Shown in pieces: positions 1 through 8,359 of a DNA stretch of 64,000 nucleotides. Below the pieces are notes generated by a model. That model had not been told where the DNA came from and ran no database searches. It saw only the letters and a program-made list of their open reading frames with translations. The translations under genes were made by a program, and so were the position numbers. The first letter of the stretch is position 1. Each line of letters begins with the position of its first letter. The DNA comes from Mesorhizobium sp. M7A.F.Ca.US.006.01.1.1 (GTDB lineage Bacteria > Pseudomonadota > Alphaproteobacteria > Rhizobiales > Rhizobiaceae): assembly GCF_003997935.1 (NCBI RefSeq), contig NZ_RZQL01000006.1, positions 1 to 64,000 on the forward strand, read 5' to 3'.

Positions 1-815
1 CCTCGATCACTTTCACCGCCATATACGCCTTCCGGGTGGCCGCCGAAGCCCGGCTTCTGGCCAATGCGCTCGCCGCAACAGAGCTGGTGCTGCAGCGCGA
101 GCAGCACCTTTCGGCGCTCGACGGGCTGGCCGCCGCCGCCGCGCACGAGCTCGGCACGCCGCTCGCCACCATCGCGCTTGTCGCCAAGGAGATGGAAAAG
201 GCGCTCGGCAAGGATCCGAAATATGGGGAAGACGTAACGCTGTTGCGTTCGCAGAGCGAGCGTTGCCGCGAGATTCTCAAGCGGCTGACCAGCCTGTCTT
301 CCGAGGGCGAGGCGCATCTTTCGCGGCTGCCATTGACCTCGCTGGTCGAGGAGGTCACCGCGCCGCACCGGGACTTCGGCATCTCGATCAAGCTTCGGCC
401 CGGCGAACGCATCGGCCCCGAGCCGGTCGGTCGACGCAATCCGGGCGTCATTTACGGCCTCGGCAATCTGGTCGAGAACGCCGTCGATTTCGCCCGCAAA
501 AGCGTCACCGTGCGCTGGAGCTGGGACGAGGCCACCGTCACCTTCTCGATCATCGATGACGGCCCCGGCTTTCCGGCCGAGATCATCGACCGCATCGGCG
601 AGCCCTATATGTCGACGCGCCAGGGCAATGAAACCGGCGGCGGTCTGGGCCTCGGCCTGTTCATCGCCAAGACCCTGCTCGAACGCTCCGGCGCCGTGCT
701 CGATTTCCGCAATTCGAGCGGCCTGGGCGAGGGCGCCATGGTCCAGATATCGTGGCCGCGTGGTGTGTTCCTCAATCCGGAAATCACTTCGGCCAGCATG
801 TTCGACACCGCCTGA
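1..815 (+). CDS. actS: Sensor histidine kinase ActS/RegB family (C-terminal part, truncated by window start)
   Basis: The reading frame is open from base 3, so the 5' part, with the membrane sensor segment, lies outside the window. The visible part starts at the end of the last membrane stretch. It holds the dimerisation/phosphoacceptor box AAAAAHELGTPLATI, with the histidine near base 144; this H-box is characteristic of the RegB/PrrB/ActS redox sensors. The ATPase domain follows: N box around GLGNLVENAVDFA, G1 box DDGPGFP, G2 box GGGLGLGLF. In the family the kinase autophosphorylates and passes phosphate to ActR/RegA, controlling redox, acid tolerance and energy genes. The cognate regulator lies 85 bp downstream on the same strand. 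Confidence 0.93.
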   Translation, partial: SITFTAIYAFRVAAEARLLANALAATELVLQREQHLSALDGLAAAAAHELGTPLATIALVAKEMEKALGKDPKYGEDVTLLRSQSERCREILKRLTSLSSEGEAHLSRLPLTSLVEEVTAPHRDFGISIKLRPGERIGPEPVGRRNPGVIYGLGNLVENAVDFARKSVTVRWSWDEATVTFSIIDDGPGFPAEIIDRIGEPYMSTRQGNETGGGLGLGLFIAKTLLERSGAVLDFRNSSGLGEGAMVQISWPRGVFLNPEITSASMFDTA

Positions 816-900
816 GAGCCTTGAAGGACCTCTAAAAATTGGACAAGGAGGCTCAGGAACTATATTTGCGTAAAATTAAGGCAGCAGGAATTTTGAGACT

Positions 901-1464
901 ATGACAGGCGACGAGAATATTGGCGCAATGGTTGAAGGCGAGGACACCTCGCTGCTTGTCGTCGACGACGACAAGCCGTTCCTCACGCGTCTGGCCCGCG
1001 CCATGGAAGCCAGGGGCTTCGTGGTCGAGACGGCCGAGAGCGTCGAGGAGGCGGTTGCCAAGGCGCGCGCCAATCCACCCGCCTACGCCGTGGTCGACAT
1101 GCGGCTCGGCGACGGCAACGGCCTCGACGTGGTCGCGGCCATCCGCGAAAAGCGCGAGGATTCGCGCACCATCATCCTGACCGGCTATGGCAACATCGCC
1201 ACCGCGGTGACCGCGGTGAAGCTCGGTGCGGTCGATTATCTCTCCAAGCCCGCCGACGCCGACGATATCTTCGCCGCACTCACCCGCACCGCCGGCGAGC
1301 GCGCGGCGCCGCCGGAAAACCCGATGTCGGCCGACCGCGTCCGTTGGGAACATATCCAGCGCGTCTATGAGATGTGCGAGCGCAACGTCTCCGAGACAGC
1401 GCGCCGGCTCAACATGCACCGCCGCACCTTGCAGCGCATCCTGGCCAAGCGCGCGCCGCGTTAA
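901..1464 (+). CDS. actR: Two-component response regulator ActR/RegA family
   Basis: The protein has 187 residues, normal for this family. The N-terminal receiver has acidic residues DDD at 22-24, the phosphoacceptor aspartate at about 66 ([11 protein letters not shown]), Thr94 and Lys117 (YLSKP). A short linker rich in Pro and Ala leads to a C-terminal Fis-type helix-turn-helix (about 145-183, [20 protein letters not shown]). ActS should phosphorylate it, and it acts as a global redox/acid-response DNA-binding regulator. It lies directly behind actS. The start at 901 is the first in-frame ATG; a second ATG ten codons in is possible. Confidence 0.94.
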   Translation: MTGDENIGAMVEGEDTSLLVVDDDKPFLTRLARAMEARGFVVETAESVEEAVAKARANPPAYAVVDMRLGDGNGLDVVAAIREKREDSRTIILTGYGNIATAVTAVKLGAVDYLSKPADADDIFAALTRTAGERAAPPENPMSADRVRWEHIQRVYEMCERNVSETARRLNMHRRTLQRILAKRAPR

Positions 1465-1526
1465 GGCCGCCGTTTGCCATCTTGCCGATTGAAGCCCGCC
1501 GAAACAGGCGGCATGACGGAGGCGAC

Positions 1527-2723
1527 ATGCAGGATCTGAAGCATCGGCCGGTTTCCGTCTTCCGCGAATTTCTCGATAGTGAAGCGGCCGGCGGCATCAT
1601 CCTGATGGTGGCGGCGGCTCTGGCGCTGATCGTCGCCAACTCGCCGCTCGCCGAAACCTATTTCTCCGCGCTCCACGCCTATCTCGGCCCGCTCAGCGTC
1701 TCGCACTGGGTCAATGACGGGCTGATGGCCGTGTTCTTCCTGCTCGTTGGGCTGGAGATCAAGCGCGAGATGCTGGACGGCCAGCTTTCCACCTGGCCTC
1801 GGCGTGTGCTGCCCGGCATTGCAGCCGCCGGCGGCATGGTGGTCCCGGCACTCGTCTATGTGGCCGTCAACCGCAACAATGCGGCCGCCCTGTCCGGCTG
1901 GGCGATCCCGACCGCCACCGACATCGCTTTCGCGCTCGGCGTGCTGTCGCTGCTCGGCAGCCGCGTGCCGGCTTCGCTGAAGGTGTTCCTCACAGCACTC
2001 GCCATCATCGACGACCTCGGCGCCGTCATCATCATCGCCATCTTCTACACCAGCGGCCTTTCGCTGGCTTATCTGGGTGCCGCCTTCGCCGTTATTGCCG
2101 CCCTTGTCGTGCTCAACCGCATGCGGGTGATGACGCTTGTGCCCTATCTCGTTCTGGGCGTCGTCCTGTGGGTTCTGGTGCTGAAATCCGGCGTCCATGC
2201 CACGCTCGCCGGCGTGGCGCTGGCGCTGACCATCCCGCTTGAGCGCTCCGCCGGGATCGGCCACGATCTCGACCATTCGCCGCTGCACCGGCTCGAGCAC
2301 GGCCTGCACAAGATAGTGGCCTTCGTCGTCATCCCGATTTTCGGCTTTGCCAATGCCGGCGTTTCGCTCGCCGGCCTCAGCGTCAGTGCGCTGATCGAGC
2401 CGTTGACGCTGGGTGTCGCCGCCGGCCTGGTGGTCGGCAAGCTGGTCGGCGTGTTCGGCTCCTCGGCACTTGCGATCCGGCTCGGTCTTGCCGACCTACC
2501 TGCCAATGCCGGCTGGACGCACATGGTCGGCATATCGCTGCTGTGCGGCATCGGCTTCACCATGAGCCTGTTCATCGGCCTGCTCGCCTTCGCCGGCGAC
2601 GTGGCGCTGCAGGACGCGGTCAAGGTCGGCATCCTCGCCGGTTCCTTCATCGCCGCCATCCTGGGTGCTGCCGTGCTGCTCATGGCACCCTCCAAGGGTG
2701 GCGTGGAGGACGATGAAGAGTAG
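1527..2723 (+). CDS. nhaA: Na+/H+ antiporter NhaA
   Basis: This inner-membrane antiporter exchanges external protons for cytoplasmic Na+ or Li+ in pH and salt homeostasis. The 398-residue product has the usual family length and about 12 hydrophobic segments. Family motifs are present: the VGLEIKREM segment near residue 70, [11 protein letters not shown], and the paired aspartates in [11 protein letters not shown] that bind the ion. The frame is open upstream to 1374, overlapping actR, but the ATG at 1527 is preceded by ACGGAGG at 1516-1522 and gives the family-typical N terminus. It lies 62 bp after actR, so co-transcription is possible. Confidence 0.94.
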   Translation: MQDLKHRPVSVFREFLDSEAAGGIILMVAAALALIVANSPLAETYFSALHAYLGPLSVSHWVNDGLMAVFFLLVGLEIKREMLDGQLSTWPRRVLPGIAAAGGMVVPALVYVAVNRNNAAALSGWAIPTATDIAFALGVLSLLGSRVPASLKVFLTALAIIDDLGAVIIIAIFYTSGLSLAYLGAAFAVIAALVVLNRMRVMTLVPYLVLGVVLWVLVLKSGVHATLAGVALALTIPLERSAGIGHDLDHSPLHRLEHGLHKIVAFVVIPIFGFANAGVSLAGLSVSALIEPLTLGVAAGLVVGKLVGVFGSSALAIRLGLADLPANAGWTHMVGISLLCGIGFTMSLFIGLLAFAGDVALQDAVKVGILAGSFIAAILGAAVLLMAPSKGGVEDDEE

Positions 2724-2750
2724 AGCCGGTCATAGACTGAAGGACGTCCG

Positions 2751-3263
2751 CTACTCGCTCTCACCCTCCAGCGCCGGCACCGACACGCCGGCAAGCTCCG
2801 CCGCCAGCAGCCGCGAAGCGCCGGCCCGCGCGATCCGCAGCATCAGCGCCTTGCGCGTTGCCGCCGCCATGCGGTGCTCGGGCGCATCGCGCAGGATTTC
2901 GGCGCCGTAGCCGTCGGAGAAAATGAAGCCACACTCCTGCGGAAAGATCTCCGAGGGCACGCCGGGATGGGTGGCGAAGAAGAAGCGGTCGGAATGCAGC
3001 CGGTAGTCGGGCCATTTGCGGTCGACCCTGAAATCCTCGATCGAGGATTTGATCTCGATGATCCAGATATCGCCCTGCCGGGTCAGCGCGACGAGGTCAG
3101 CGCGGCGGCCCGTAGCCAGCGACAGTTCGGGCAACACATGTGCGCCCATATCCATGAGCAGCCGCTGTACGCCGCGCCGCACCAGCATGGCGCGCTCGGA
3201 CTGGCGGCCGTCGATGAGAGGGTTGATGGGGATGGGGGAGATGATCGGCATGCCGGGCACCAT
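2751..3263 (-). CDS. mmcB: MmcB family DNA repair protein (putative PD-(D/E)XK endonuclease)
   Basis: The protein is about 170 residues and matches the alphaproteobacterial MmcB (DUF1052) family, linked to DNA-damage-induced mutagenesis. A nuclease-like core is visible: RRADLVAL followed by IIEIKSS, the D...ExK arrangement of PD-(D/E)XK enzymes. A second in-frame ATG at 3251 gives the N terminus MPIISPIP, which looks like the native one. The gene converges with nhaA. The left end of the 3.28-7.49 kb insertion lies only about 20 bp upstream of the start, so the original promoter and ribosome binding site may have been displaced. Confidence 0.88.
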   Translation of the reverse strand: MVPGMPIISPIPINPLIDGRQSERAMLVRRGVQRLLMDMGAHVLPELSLATGRRADLVALTRQGDIWIIEIKSSIEDFRVDRKWPDYRLHSDRFFFATHPGVPSEIFPQECGFIFSDGYGAEILRDAPEHRMAAATRKALMLRIARAGASRLLAAELAGVSVPALEGESE

Positions 3264-3300
3264 GCCAGATTCTGTTCACGGTTTGAACCTGCTTTATGCA

Positions 3301-3324
3301 GGCGATTATGTCGTTGACAAACCA
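3301..3324 (+). repeat. Left copy of 24-bp inverted repeat
   Basis: This is the perfect inverted partner of 7437-7460. The preceding bases (TTTATGCAGGCGA from 3293) also occur as a direct repeat at 7461-7473. The repeat contains TTGACA, the same hexamer that serves as a likely -35 box for the transposase at the other end. Confidence 0.75.
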
Positions 3325-3512
3325 ATCTAGAAATAAGCGGCTAGCCGTGCTTCATAGGGGATGCTTTTCTCCCAATCCGACGCCTTCACTGACATCGAGC
3401 TAGCCCGCGCCTTACGGGCCGGCGTCGCGCACGAAAGAGGGCGAATGCGTTCCTTGCTTGACGATCTTGCACAAACTCGAATGGAAGTCAGAGACGCCTC
3501 TGCAATCCGCCA

Positions 3513-3686
3513 TCATGGGCGGGCCGATTTTCTCAACAGCTTCGCTTCACGTACCAACGATGCCCAATTCAGACCCAGGAACACTATCAGTTCGCGGGCT
3601 TGATCTTCGGTAATCCCGGCCTCTTTGACCAAGCGTTCAACGAAGGCCGCCTCTGGACCAATTACCGGTTTCTTTGGCTCATCCAT
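3513..3686 (-). CDS. Small hypothetical protein (57 aa)
   Basis: A short leftward frame starts at the ATG at 3686, with GGAG eight bases upstream, and ends at the TGA at 3513-3515. It begins MDEPKKPVIGPEAAF and contains KEAGITEDQARELI, an amphipathic helix pattern that looks like real protein. No family recognised. It lies inside the putative transposon. A rightward 80-codon frame at 3361-3603 covers the same bases and looks less protein-like. Confidence 0.45.
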   Translation of the reverse strand: MDEPKKPVIGPEAAFVERLVKEAGITEDQARELIVFLGLNWASLVREAKLLRKSARP

Positions 3687-3882
3687 GGTGGATTCTCCAA
3701 GATGCTGGCCAAACTATGAAGGCCGCCGAACGTTCCGCTCCACGGGCTCACGGTCTAAAAGCGTACCGTGCTGGGCGCTACCCTGCAGTAGGGGCTGACA
3801 GGCCGGCACTGATTTGACCTTGCAATTTCGGCGTACGACTTCGTACATTCATACTTGCTCATGAAAAGCGAGGGGCCACGGT

Positions 3883-4110
3883 ATGATTCTGTCGGACTTC
3901 GAATTCCTGGCCCCGGAAAATCTGGCCCTATGCCAGCGTGTGTTCGACCAAGTATGCGCCGACGCCGACATAGACCGCGCCTCGATTGAGGCAGAGCAAA
4001 TCGCGGCGGCAGTGCTCAATGTTTTCCAACTGCTCCCCGGGGCCACGGAAACCGAGTTGCTCGCCTCGATCCGTGATCGTCGCGATGCTTCCCACAAGCG
4101 GACGGGCTGA
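3883..4110 (+). CDS. Small hypothetical protein (75 aa)
   Basis: This compact frame starts at an ATG with AGGGG eleven bases upstream. The product is acidic and probably all-helical (FLAPENLALCQRVFDQVCAD, then ASIEAEQIAAAVLNVFQL) and ends in a basic tail. It resembles the small orphan proteins common in rhizobial accessory DNA, but I cannot name a family. It is a passenger of the putative transposon. Confidence 0.55.
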   Translation: MILSDFEFLAPENLALCQRVFDQVCADADIDRASIEAEQIAAAVLNVFQLLPGATETELLASIRDRRDASHKRTG

Positions 4111-4125
4111 CCGAAGGTCGTTCCT

Positions 4126-4335
4126 TTAGGCCCGGCGTTTGTTAATTTTACGCTTCAAGAGAAGTATCACCAGAACGGTCCGCATAGACTCATGCTCGCG
4201 GCTATCAATCTCAACCGTCCAGTCGTCAGGGGGATTGTGCCATACGAAATCGCAACCGCGCAAAGCCTCGCGAAACGTGTCCGGGTCAATGCCCGCAGCG
4301 TTCGCCATTTCTGCGGCGGTAGTCAGTTCGGCCAT
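4126..4335 (-). CDS. Small hypothetical protein (69 aa), possible DNA-binding
   Basis: The N-terminal half (LTTAAEMANAAGIDPDTFRE) resembles a helix-turn-helix. A Trp-containing segment and a basic C terminus (LLLKRKINKRRA) follow. It converges with the gene at 3883-4110, with 15 bp between the stops. No family assigned; regulation or DNA binding is inference from the N-terminal pattern only. Confidence 0.5.
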   Translation of the reverse strand: MAELTTAAEMANAAGIDPDTFREALRGCDFVWHNPPDDWTVEIDSREHESMRTVLVILLLKRKINKRRA

Positions 4336-4889
4336 GCCCAGTGCTCTCGCTAATCGCGCACTAGCAATCTCTCAAGCGGGACTTAGTTCCCAAGGTCGCT
4401 GGGCACAAAGTCGCATGGCAGGCGCTACTCAACGGTAGGGGGAATGGCTAGACCAAAGCGAGGCCCGGTGCGACCTAGAGGGGTGTGATTTGGGGGATCT
4501 AAGTCGCACCGGTCACTCTTGCGGGTCGATTTGGGCGACGACCGCATGCTTAAGCTACAGGCATATTAGCTAGCGCGCAATTAGCCCTATAGGCTCTACC
4601 CAGCCGTAGGGGAATGCGCTTCCCTCCAAAAAGAACGTAAACCGAACAAAATCGTCAAATGAGCTGCCGAGTCCGCGTTGACTCGGTTGCAACGCTCCAC
4701 GATGCTCAACCTGTTTATTTGGGGCGATTCGTTGTCACAAATAGATAAGACCGGTTCAGGTGACACTGAACCGGCCTTTAGAAGCAACCGCCGGTGAGGG
4801 CGGAAATTTGTGGACCACGACGGGACAATTGTCGCGTTCGTGGCGCAAGTCAAGACCCTTGCCGGCTATTTCGAAAAGGAATAGCCATC
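4336..4889. other. Gene-poor interval inside the transposon, with two hairpins
   Basis: I see no convincing gene in these 550 bp. They hold a perfect 10-bp inverted repeat (CCGGTGCGAC at 4465-4474 and its complement at 4503-4512, 28 bp apart). A 9-bp hairpin at 4751-4774 (CCGGTTCAG, loop GTGACA, CTGAACCGG) is followed by CCTTTA and could be a weak terminator. The first dyad could be a regulatory or transposition-related site; its role is unknown. Confidence 0.5.
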
Positions 4890-5090
4890 ATGGCTACCAA
4901 AGCAGACGAGCCTTGTTACAGGCTCACTTTTGACGACGCCGTTACGGTTCAGATTGAACTTATGCACGGCGAGAAACAGAGTCGCATCGCTGCTCGATAC
5001 GACACGAACGGCGGTCGCATCTCTGAGGTAAACACCGGCAAACTTCATCCCGGTAGCCGAGCAGAAGCGCTTCGTCGTTTGAACTCGTAA
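4890..5090 (+). CDS. Small hypothetical protein (66 aa), HTH-like
   Basis: The ATG at 4890 has AAAAGGA nine bases upstream. The product contains GEKQSRIAARYDTNGGRISE, which resembles the sigma/resolvase-type helix-turn-helix often seen in small proteins of mobile DNA, followed by VNTGKLHPGSR. The DNA-binding role is inference. It converges with 5110-5316 over a shared terminator-like hairpin. Confidence 0.6.
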   Translation: MATKADEPCYRLTFDDAVTVQIELMHGEKQSRIAARYDTNGGRISEVNTGKLHPGSRAEALRRLNS

Positions 5091-5096
5091 CCTACA

Positions 5097-5134
5097 AGGC
5101 GGCGGGTGGTTACGACTTCCCGCCGCTTTGCTTT
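5097..5134. terminator. Bidirectional terminator-like hairpin
   Basis: The arms AAGGCGGCGGG and CCCGCCGCTTT pair with one wobble around a 12-base loop, between two convergent small genes. The right arm overlaps the end of the leftward gene. Confidence 0.5.
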
Positions 5135-5316
5135 CCCGCCTTCACTACCTTTTTCAACACACGGTCAAAGGCTTCCTCTGACTCGTCGGTTTCCAGTTCG
5201 CGCGCCTTCTCGACAAACTTCTGATATTGCTTGTCCTTGGCTGACTGGCCGGCTTCCAGTTCGGGCGCAGTACGCCGCTTGAACTTGCCGAGTTGTTGGT
5301 TAGGTTGTTTGTTCAT
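5110..5316 (-). CDS. Small charged hypothetical protein (68 aa)
   Basis: The product is highly charged and helical, with many Lys, Glu and Gln (MNKQPNQQLGKFKRR, then KFVEKARELETDESEEAFD). It ends KAGKQSGGKS. No domain recognised. The upstream region has AGGTGGTG as a possible ribosome binding site. The gene is divergent from the DUF3800 gene, with only 23 bp between the starts, so the two may share regulation. Confidence 0.55.
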   Translation of the reverse strand: MNKQPNQQLGKFKRRTAPELEAGQSAKDKQYQKFVEKARELETDESEEAFDRVLKKVVKAGKQSGGKS

Positions 5317-5339
5317 TTCAACACCACCTCGGGTCGAGC

Positions 5340-6185
5340 ATGCCTAAAAGGCACTACACCATATACTGCGATGAATCTTCAAAGAAAGGCCCGCACTTTT
5401 CCAATTTCTACGGAAGCGCCTTGATCCAATCCGCTGACCGTCAAGCGATCGAAAAGGTTCTCAGGGAGAAAAAAGAGGAACTCAATATATTCGGCGAAAT
5501 GAAATGGACAAAGGTCACCAAGGCGTATCAGGAAAAGTACATCGAATTCATCCGATTGTTTTTCGACTTTGTGGTGAGTGGCCGGGTGAAGATTCGGATT
5601 ATGTTCACCCATAACTATCATAAGCCCAAGAACTTAACGGACGAACATCGCGAGAATGAATACTTTCTGCTATACTACCAGATGCTAAAACACGCATTTG
5701 GATTGCGCCACTGTAATCCAAATGGAATTGACAGGGTTTTTATAACAACTCTTCTGGACGACATGCCGGACAGCAAAGAAAAGATAGAGCGATTTCGTAA
5801 TTACATTTGTAGCATATCAAAGACGAACGCGTTCTATGGTTGTGGGGTGTATTTCCCGAAGGAACAAATAGCACAGGTCAATTCCCATGAGCATGACATT
5901 TTACAGGGCTTGGACATAATCCTGGGGTCTATGTATTTTCGTTTGAACGATCTACATAAGGCAAAGCCTGATGGAGCGAAACGACGCGGCAAACGCACGT
6001 TGGCGAAGGAAGCGGTCTACAAAGAAATTAACCGCCTAATTCGCGGGATCCATCCCAATTTCAACATCGGAATCAACACCGGTACGCCCAACGGCTACAT
6101 TGACCGATGGGAGCAGCCATATCGCCATTGGCGATTTATGCCCAGAGAGTTCGAGATCGATGAGGAAGCGGTAAAGCCCCGCTAG
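5340..6185 (+). CDS. DUF3800 domain-containing protein
   Basis: The protein has 281 residues. It opens HYTIYCDESSKKG, the Y-x-DES signature of DUF3800, which is thought to have an RNase H-like fold. Further acidic residues in family positions include TTLLDDMPDS and NSHEHDILQGLDIILG. Family members often sit in mobile elements and near defence genes, but no biochemical role is firmly established. GC content is clearly below the neighbours, a sign of foreign origin. A TGGGCG-CGC-CGCCCA hairpin followed by CAGTTTTT at about 6311-6333 could end its transcript. Confidence 0.82.
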   Translation: MPKRHYTIYCDESSKKGPHFSNFYGSALIQSADRQAIEKVLREKKEELNIFGEMKWTKVTKAYQEKYIEFIRLFFDFVVSGRVKIRIMFTHNYHKPKNLTDEHRENEYFLLYYQMLKHAFGLRHCNPNGIDRVFITTLLDDMPDSKEKIERFRNYICSISKTNAFYGCGVYFPKEQIAQVNSHEHDILQGLDIILGSMYFRLNDLHKAKPDGAKRRGKRTLAKEAVYKEINRLIRGIHPNFNIGINTGTPNGYIDRWEQPYRHWRFMPREFEIDEEAVKPR

Positions 6186-6310
6186 GGCCTACATAAATAC
6201 TCCTAGTGGAACTAGAAGCTTCGACCGAAGCAGGGCTCGCGAATCAAGATATAGCGTTCTAGGAGCGATTCAAGACCATTAGGCTTGACACGGTAAAAAA
6301 ATTCCTTATA

Positions 6311-6333
6311 TGGGCGCGCCGCCCACAGTTTTT
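6311..6333 (+). terminator. Terminator-like hairpin downstream of the DUF3800 gene
   Basis: A 6-bp GC stem (TGGGCG/CGCCCA) with a 3-base loop is followed by CAGTTTTT. It lies 125 bp past the stop codon in an otherwise gene-free AT-rich gap. Confidence 0.5.
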
Positions 6334-6425
6334 CGTTCCGTTACCGAAACTTTCCGCGTTTGTTTCGCCATCGCGCTTCGCCTTTCCACAACGGAAGCGT
6401 TAGCTGCACCGGCTTTCTGTAGTGA

Positions 6426-7388
6426 TCATGCTTCGCTGTAACGAGGCCCATGATAGGTAAGGCGCTTACCAGCGGCACCCTTCAAGGCGATGAGTGAACG
6501 AACGTTGTCCTCGATGCCCAAGGCCGAACGGTTGCTGTATCGGAAGTCGAACTCTGCCAAATAGCGGTGCAAGTGGTGCTCGCCACAATGCTGGTAAATG
6601 CCCTTCATGCCGCGCTTGAAGATCGAATAGTAGCCTTCCACGGTGTTCGTGTGGATGATCTTCTCGCCTTCGTAGCGAACATATTCGTCCTTGGAATGCG
6701 TGACGACATCGTGCGAAGCGAATTCCTGGCCCACGCGGCGATACATGCCAGCCTCGTCAGTCATCAAGGCGCTTTCCTTGGCGATGTTGGCACGAACGAT
6801 AGGCATCACGGTGCCAATGCGGGCGGTATCGACGTGGAAGGAACGGGCGCGGCCACCACGCTCGACAAGCGTAACGACAGAGTTCTTGTGTGCGCCGCCG
6901 CCACGCTTCACAGGCGTGCCAGCAAGGCGGCCAATGTACGTCTCGTCAACTTCCACGGTCTTGCCGTTGCCGCCCATGGGGGAGAAGTCGCCAGAGCGCA
7001 TGGCCTCGCGAATGCGGTGCGCCAGAAACCAAGCCGCCTTGTAGGTGATTTCCAAGGTGCGGTGCAGCTGATGGGCGCTGATACCTTTCTTGGACGAACA
7101 CATGAGGTGGATAGCCTGAAGCCAGATGGTCAGCGGCAGGTGACTTTCTTCCAAGACCGTGCCCATGCGGACAGTGAACTGGCCCTTGCAGTCGCGGCAC
7201 TTGTAGAGGCCGTGGCGCTCGATACCGTTCGGGTTTTTCTTCGATGCCTTGGTGCGGACGCCTACCAGCTTGTAGGGCTTTTCCATCGAACCGCAGTGGT
7301 GGCAGACCGGGCCATACGGCCAAAGCATACCCTCGACATGCTCGAAAGCGGCGGCTTCGTCGCGGAAGTGAGGGCGGGAGAGAACGGA
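6426..7388 (-). CDS. IS1595-family transposase
   Basis: The product is 320 residues from the ATG at 7388 (MSVLSRPHF). An open extension upstream to 7544 is not needed. The N-terminal zinc ribbon has paired cysteines (CHHCGS and YKCRDCKGQFTV). The DDE/N catalytic core shows VEVDETYIG, then LMTDEAGMY, then HTNTVEGYYSIFKRGM, the order and spacing of IS1595/ISXO2 transposases. The gene appears intact. A promoter-like pair lies in the terminal repeat upstream. Confidence 0.93.
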   Translation of the reverse strand, partial: SVLSRPHFRDEAAAFEHVEGMLWPYGPVCHHCGSMEKPYKLVGVRTKASKKNPNGIERHGLYKCRDCKGQFTVRMGTVLEESHLPLTIWLQAIHLMCSSKKGISAHQLHRTLEITYKAAWFLAHRIREAMRSGDFSPMGGNGKTVEVDETYIGRLAGTPVKRGGGAHKNSVVTLVERGGRARSFHVDTARIGTVMPIVRANIAKESALMTDEAGMYRRVGQEFASHDVVTHSKDEYVRYEGEKIIHTNTVEGYYSIFKRGMKGIYQHCGEHHLHRYLAEFDFRYSNRSALGIEDNVRSLIALKGAAGKRLTYHGPRYSEA

Positions 7389-7418
7389 CATGGCGAAAGT
7401 TCCTAAGCTGTTGGAATC

Positions 7419-7447
7419 TTTATGCCTTGTCTGGTTTGGTTTGTCAA
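7419..7447 (-). promoter_or_regulatory. Likely transposase promoter inside the right-end repeat
   Basis: On the minus strand TTGACA (complement of 7442-7447) is separated by 17 bp from CATAAA (complement of 7419-7424). It lies 31 bp upstream of the transposase ATG. The -35 box is part of the repeated end sequence, a common arrangement in insertion sequences. Confidence 0.5.
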
Positions 7448-7460
7448 CGACATAATCGCC
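7437..7460 (-). repeat. Right copy of 24-bp inverted repeat, part of an imperfect palindrome
   Basis: This is the perfect inverted copy of 3301-3324. With the next 30 bases it forms an imperfect palindrome, so the motif TTGACAAACC faces outward at 7482-7491 and inward at 7438-7447. Confidence 0.75.
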
Positions 7461-7591
7461 TTTATGCAGGCGAATATCCGGTTGACAAACCCAATAATAT
7501 ATAGGAATATATACCTTAAGTCGGCATCCATACGTATTTGACAAGCCAGGCTGCGCAGGTACGCCTTAGCCGCGCGCTTACAGGGGCACTT

Positions 7592-7843
7592 ATGGCCGAA
7601 AGAAGCAAAACTACGGACGCGGTCCTCAAGGGTCTTTTGGTCGCACAGGTGCTGGTTGGAGGCGGGTTCGTTGGCTTTTGGCTATGGGCAGGGAAAGCCA
7701 CCATCCCAAGGCACGGCGGTGGCTGGCTTGACCTTGATCGGATTCAAGACCCATACCTCTATTGGTTTCTACTGATTGTAATTTCAGGCGTGACGGTCGC
7801 CTTCCCGATCCGGTATCTCTACCAGGGCCCACCGAAGTGGTAG
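7592..7843 (+). CDS. Small membrane protein (83 aa), unknown
   Basis: From the ATG at 7592 the product has a charged N terminus (MAERSKTTDAV) and two hydrophobic segments (GLLVAQVLVGGGFVGFWLW at about 11-29 and YWFLLIVISGVTVAF at about 56-70). It ends in YQGPPKW. It looks like a two-pass inner-membrane protein of unknown role. It lies just outside the right end of the transposon; the frame is open upstream to 7538. Confidence 0.5.
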   Translation: MAERSKTTDAVLKGLLVAQVLVGGGFVGFWLWAGKATIPRHGGGWLDLDRIQDPYLYWFLLIVISGVTVAFPIRYLYQGPPKW

Positions 7844-8008
7844 GCGCTACCCAGGAGGCCCTTATCGACCGGCCATTGTATATTTGACATACCCGGATAT
7901 ACCCAAAAGAAGTCAGGCATTGATCCTTGCTAGATAGAGTTTGCGGTGCATACCGTCGCTTTCATGGGAACGGGCGACGCAAAATCGAACACTACCGAAG
8001 GCCAACAA

Positions 8009-8149
8009 ATGTGGGCCTTTGACCTTGACACTCTGCGCAAGGCTTTCAGAAAGTCCGTTCAGGAGCACAAGGTCACGGCGGCTGATTGGGCGGAACACGC
8101 CAAGCAGTTCCTCGAAAAACAAAGAGATCGTCAGCGCGAATCGACTTGA
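8009..8149 (+). CDS. Very small hypothetical protein (46 aa)
   Basis: The ATG at 8009 is preceded by GAAGG at a good distance. The product begins MWAFDLDTLRKAFRKSVQ and runs through KVTAADWAEHAKQFLEKQ, a plausible charged helical protein. The frame extends upstream to 7946, but that part looks non-coding. No family recognised. Confidence 0.4.
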   Translation: MWAFDLDTLRKAFRKSVQEHKVTAADWAEHAKQFLEKQRDRQREST

Positions 8150-8359
8150 TATGCCGCGCCGGTCAACTTCCATTTGGCAGCTTCAAGATAGCAGGAAAAA
8201 GTCTTTGCGCGTCACCAACCAAAGCCGGATGCAACCGCTTTAGTTCCGCGAATGCCGAATGGCATAAGCAGGGAGACGTCACTTCGACACTTCCGTGAAG
8301 TGCGCAACCCATCTGCGGTGGTGCATGGCTCTATGTAAATTAGCTAGAGCGAATATAAG

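Larger units (their letters stand above)
3282..7493. mobile_element. Putative IS1595-type transposon with passenger genes
   Basis: This 4.2-kb segment has an IS1595-family transposase near its right end and a DUF3800 gene plus small orphan ORFs as apparent passengers. A 24-bp sequence (GGCGATTATGTCGTTGACAA plus ACCA) occurs at 3301-3324 and again, perfectly inverted, at 7437-7460. The outer flanks (about 3282-3300 and 7461-7493) are degenerate extensions, and the right end is itself an imperfect palindrome. The interior is visibly AT-richer, especially 5340-6350. I found no clear 8-bp target duplication at the ends I chose, so exact borders are uncertain. That IS1595 elements can carry passenger genes is family knowledge; that this is one unit is inference. 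Confidence 0.6.

Noticed and set aside
3361-3603. 80-codon rightward frame in the transposon
   Set aside because: Less protein-like than the leftward 57-aa frame on the same bases; no clear ribosome binding site.
3274-7500. 8-bp target duplication flanking the transposon
   Set aside because: The bases just outside both chosen ends do not match; borders or age may explain it, so it is not claimed.
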